This document shows, one piece after another, positions 61,892-64,000 of a stretch of DNA of 64,000 nt. This DNA is from Streptomyces sp. NBC_01551 (GTDB taxonomy: Bacteria > Actinomycetota > Actinomycetes > Streptomycetales > Streptomycetaceae). Below the pieces are notes generated by a model. The model saw only the letters and a program-made list of their open reading frames with translations, was not told the DNA's origin and did not search any database. The position numbers and the translations under genes were made by a program. Numbering within the stretch: position 1 is the stretch's first letter; each line of letters begins with the position of its first letter. The stretch lies in assembly GCF_026339935.1 (NCBI RefSeq), contig NZ_JAPEPX010000001.1, positions 124,001-188,000 of the forward strand, given 5' to 3'.

Positions 61892-64000
61892 TCAGCCCGT
61901 GCGGAGCGCGGTGGCCAGCTGGGCCCGGGAGCGGACGTCGAGTTTCTGGTAGATCCGGGTCAGCCGGGACTCCACCGTCTTGACGCTGAGGAACAGCTTG
62001 GCCGCCGCCTCCTGGTTGCTGGCGCCCTGGCTGACGAGGAGCGCGAGCTTCGTCTCGGCCTCGGTCAGCGCCGCCACCCCGGGATGGTGGGCCGCGGCGG
62101 CCTCGGGCGCGGTCTCGCGTGCCAGGTCCAGCCAGGGTTTCGCGCCGGCCCGGTCGAACACCTCGGCGGCCGCCCGCAGCGCGGCGCGTGCCGGGGCGCG
62201 GCGGCGCCGGCGCCGCTCCACCCGGGCGAGCGCGAGCAGGGTGCGGCCGCGTTCCAACGGGAGCCCGAACGCCTCGAACCGCAGCGCGGTGGCCTCCAGC
62301 AGGGCCACGGCCGCCTCCGCGTCGCCGAGCGCCGACAGACACAGGCCCTGGGCACGGTCGAGGGCGGCCAGGACGGTGGTACGGCCGAGCGCTTCGGCCG
62401 TCGTACGGACTCCGTCGATCAGGCGGGCCGCCTCGTCGGGGGCGTCGGCGGCGACGAGGGCCTCGGCGAGCTCCCCGTGCCAGCGCAGCACGGACGGGTC
62501 CACCACCTGCTGGGCGTCCTCCAGTTCCGCCACCCGGCGCAGGGTGGCGACCGCCTTCGCGGCCTCCCCCGTGGCCAGCTCGACCAGGCCCAGGGCGTAC
62601 AGGCTCCGGGAGAGGAACACCTGGTCCTGTTCCTCCTCGGAGGCCTGGATGCCGCGCCGGGCGTATCCGGCGGCCCGGGCGAAACTGCCGCCCAGCGCCT
62701 CGGCGGTGGCGGCGCAGTACCAGGCGGGGCCGGGCGAGAGGCCCGCCTCGATGGTCAGCTCCAGGGCGTGGCGGGCGTGCGTGGTCCCGGCGGCGCACCG
62801 GCCGCCGCGCAGCTCGACCTCGGTGAGGCTGCGCAGCACCTCGAAGACGTCCTCGGCGGAGCCGGTGCGCCGGACGGCGGGCAGCAGCACTAGCAGCTGG
62901 CGGCGGGCGTCGCCGAGCCGGTCGTCGAAGAGGGCGTGGCGGACGGCGAGGTACTGGGGTGCGTTGCGCATGCCGAGCGGCACCTCGGGGGCGGGCAGGG
63001 CGAGCGCCTCGGCGAGGATCTCCTCGGCGTCCCGGTCGCCGAGGATGCGGCCCATCCGGGCCCGTACGGTCAGGGCCATGGCCTCGGCGACCTGGTCCCC
63101 GCCGGTGGCGGCGAGGGCCCCGGCGGCGGCCGCCGCGTCGCGGGAGCGGACGGGGTCGCCGTCGCTGAGGTTGTGCTTCCAGGCCACCCGGAGCTGGACG
63201 GCGGCCTGCAGCGAGGGGTCTCCGGCTGCGTCGGCCATGGCGTGGGCGAAGGTCTCGTCGAGGTCGGCGAGGGCCTGCCCGGCGGCGTCGATCACGGCGA
63301 GCCGGGCCCGTACCCGGTCGGCGGGCGAGGCGTCGCGGGCCAGCACGGCGCGGGTGGCTCGGCGGGCGAGGTCGGCGCGGCCGGCCCAGCCGGCGTCCTC
63401 GGCGGCGGCGACGAGCCGGGCGAGTTCGTCCCCGGACAGGCGCAGCGGCGTGCGCTCGGCGGCGAGCAGGCCGAGTTCGGCGGCGAGGGCGCGCTGGCCG
63501 CGGCGCCGGCAGGCCGCGGCGGCCTCGGTGATCTCGGCGGCGAGCCACTCGTCGGGGGTGTCCACGGCCAGCGCGCGGTGCCGCACGGCCTGGACGGGGT
63601 CGTCCACGGCGGTGGCCAGCGCCGCGTGGGCGGCGGCGCGTTCGGGCCAGCCGGCGTCGGCGGCGAGGGCGGTCGGCAGGGCCCCGGCGGTGAACCGGAC
63701 CGCGCCGTCCTCTCCCACGGTGACCAGCGCGGCCCGTTCCGCCTCCGCGAGCTCGGCTTCGGCGTCGGGACGGCCGGCCCTGCGCAGCAGCGCCGTGGTG
63801 GGGCGGGCCGCGAGGGCGGCGAGCAGCAGGGTGCGGCGGGTCTGGGCGGGGGCTGGGGCGAGCAGCCGGCGGGCGACCTCGCGGGCCTGCCCGGAGACGG
63901 GCAGGGTGTCGGCGTGGTGGGCGCCGCCGTCGCGGGCCCCGGCGGCTTCGGCGAGGGAGCGCCCGAGGGCGAGTGCGAGCCGGGGGTTTCCGCCGCTGGC
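61892..64000 (-). CDS. LAL-type LuxR-family regulator, 5' end outside window
   Basis: The last 703 codons of a large regulator are visible; the frame is open to the window edge, where SGGNPRLALALGRSLAEA matches the end of the AAA-type ATPase of LAL proteins. A helical TPR-like middle (about 500 residues) follows. The C-terminal LuxR helix-turn-helix contains LTEAETKLALLVSQGASNQE then AAAKLFLSVKTVESRLTRIY and QKLDVRSRAQLATALR. LAL regulators activate secondary-metabolite or sugar genes on binding ATP and a ligand. The N-terminal Walker A lies beyond the window. Its target is unknown. Confidence 0.88.
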   Translation of the reverse strand, partial: ASGGNPRLALALGRSLAEAAGARDGGAHHADTLPVSGQAREVARRLLAPAPAQTRRTLLLAALAARPTTALLRRAGRPDAEAELAEAERAALVTVGEDGAVRFTAGALPTALAADAGWPERAAAHAALATAVDDPVQAVRHRALAVDTPDEWLAAEITEAAAACRRRGQRALAAELGLLAAERTPLRLSGDELARLVAAAEDAGWAGRADLARRATRAVLARDASPADRVRARLAVIDAAGQALADLDETFAHAMADAAGDPSLQAAVQLRVAWKHNLSDGDPVRSRDAAAAAGALAATGGDQVAEAMALTVRARMGRILGDRDAEEILAEALALPAPEVPLGMRNAPQYLAVRHALFDDRLGDARRQLLVLLPAVRRTGSAEDVFEVLRSLTEVELRGGRCAAGTTHARHALELTIEAGLSPGPAWYCAATAEALGGSFARAAGYARRGIQASEEEQDQVFLSRSLYALGLVELATGEAAKAVATLRRVAELEDAQQVVDPSVLRWHGELAEALVAADAPDEAARLIDGVRTTAEALGRTTVLAALDRAQGLCLSALGDAEAAVALLEATALRFEAFGLPLERGRTLLALARVERRRRRRAPARAALRAAAEVFDRAGAKPWLDLARETAPEAAAAHHPGVAALTEAETKLALLVSQGASNQEAAAKLFLSVKTVESRLTRIYQKLDVRSRAQLATALRTG

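Noticed and set aside
61722..63548. Alternative minus-strand frame beside the LAL regulator
   Set aside because: Arg/Pro/Gly-rich shadow frame; the LuxR helix-turn-helix is in the other frame.
1..64000. CRISPR arrays, tRNA/rRNA genes, insertion sequences, integrases or att sites
   Set aside because: No regularly spaced repeats, no recognisable tRNA or rRNA sequence, and no transposase or recombinase gene was seen on reading both strands.

Overview
The window is high-GC actinobacterial DNA that reads as a Streptomyces chromosome (arm or accessory part). The organism call rests on a rodlin gene, a GH19 chitinase whose promoter carries DasR-type sites, a complete conservon (CvnA-D), an ECF42-type sigma factor with its DGPF partner, DUF5302/DUF5988 small proteins and several SpoIIE-type phosphatases. 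No tRNA, rRNA, CRISPR array or insertion sequence was recognised. Both ends are cut: a plasmid-stabilisation-like gene at the left and a large LuxR (LAL) regulator at the right run off the window.

Region by region. 1-1.6 kb: plasmid-stabilisation-like gene, then a TetR/SnoaL-like divergent pair with two operator-like repeats. 1.7-13.5 kb: signalling block with an FHA-flavoprotein fusion divergent from a Ser/Thr kinase, three PP2C/SpoIIE phosphatases, two DGPF (YCII) proteins, a sirtuin and an ECF42 sigma factor. 13.9-19.3 kb: terpene synthase convergent with a conservon whose P450 lacks the K-helix ExxR motif (CYP157-like). 20.0-23.0 kb: a tightly coupled three-gene cassette (small effector-like protein, very small linker protein, NACHT NTPase with a membrane C-terminus) sharing a RHIM/BASS-like amyloid motif. 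23.2-31.6 kb: MHS transporter, PucR regulator, AraC regulator, methyltransferase and a fourth phosphatase.

31.7-45.0 kb: a GH16-like protein, a DUF6493-SWIM pair, a YidD-like protein, an antigen-85-like esterase, a GNAT enzyme, a FUSC membrane protein under a perfect palindrome, and two secreted proteins. 45.5-58.3 kb: a co-directional operon of DUF4132 protein, 1647-aa protein, MoxR AAA ATPase, DUF5682 protein (split in two frames), VWA protein and SWIM protein, which matches the content of the uncharacterised E. coli yehI/yehL-M-P-Q group. 58.4-64 kb: HNH-like lipoprotein with a coupled small gene, DUF5302 protein, rodlin, GH19 chitinase, a decayed dehydrogenase fragment, and the LAL regulator.

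The strongest candidate for an undescribed system is the 20.05-22.96 kb cassette. Its three genes overlap at their start/stop codons, and all carry one short motif with a G-[DN]-x-N/T-x-Q core: at the C-terminus of the two small proteins and at the N-terminus of the NACHT protein. That layout fits prion-like signal transfer from an NLR sensor to a cell-death effector. The motif in the middle protein has lost two core residues, which suggests a regulator or decoy. Functions of most genes are inferred by family recognition from sequence alone; no database search was run.
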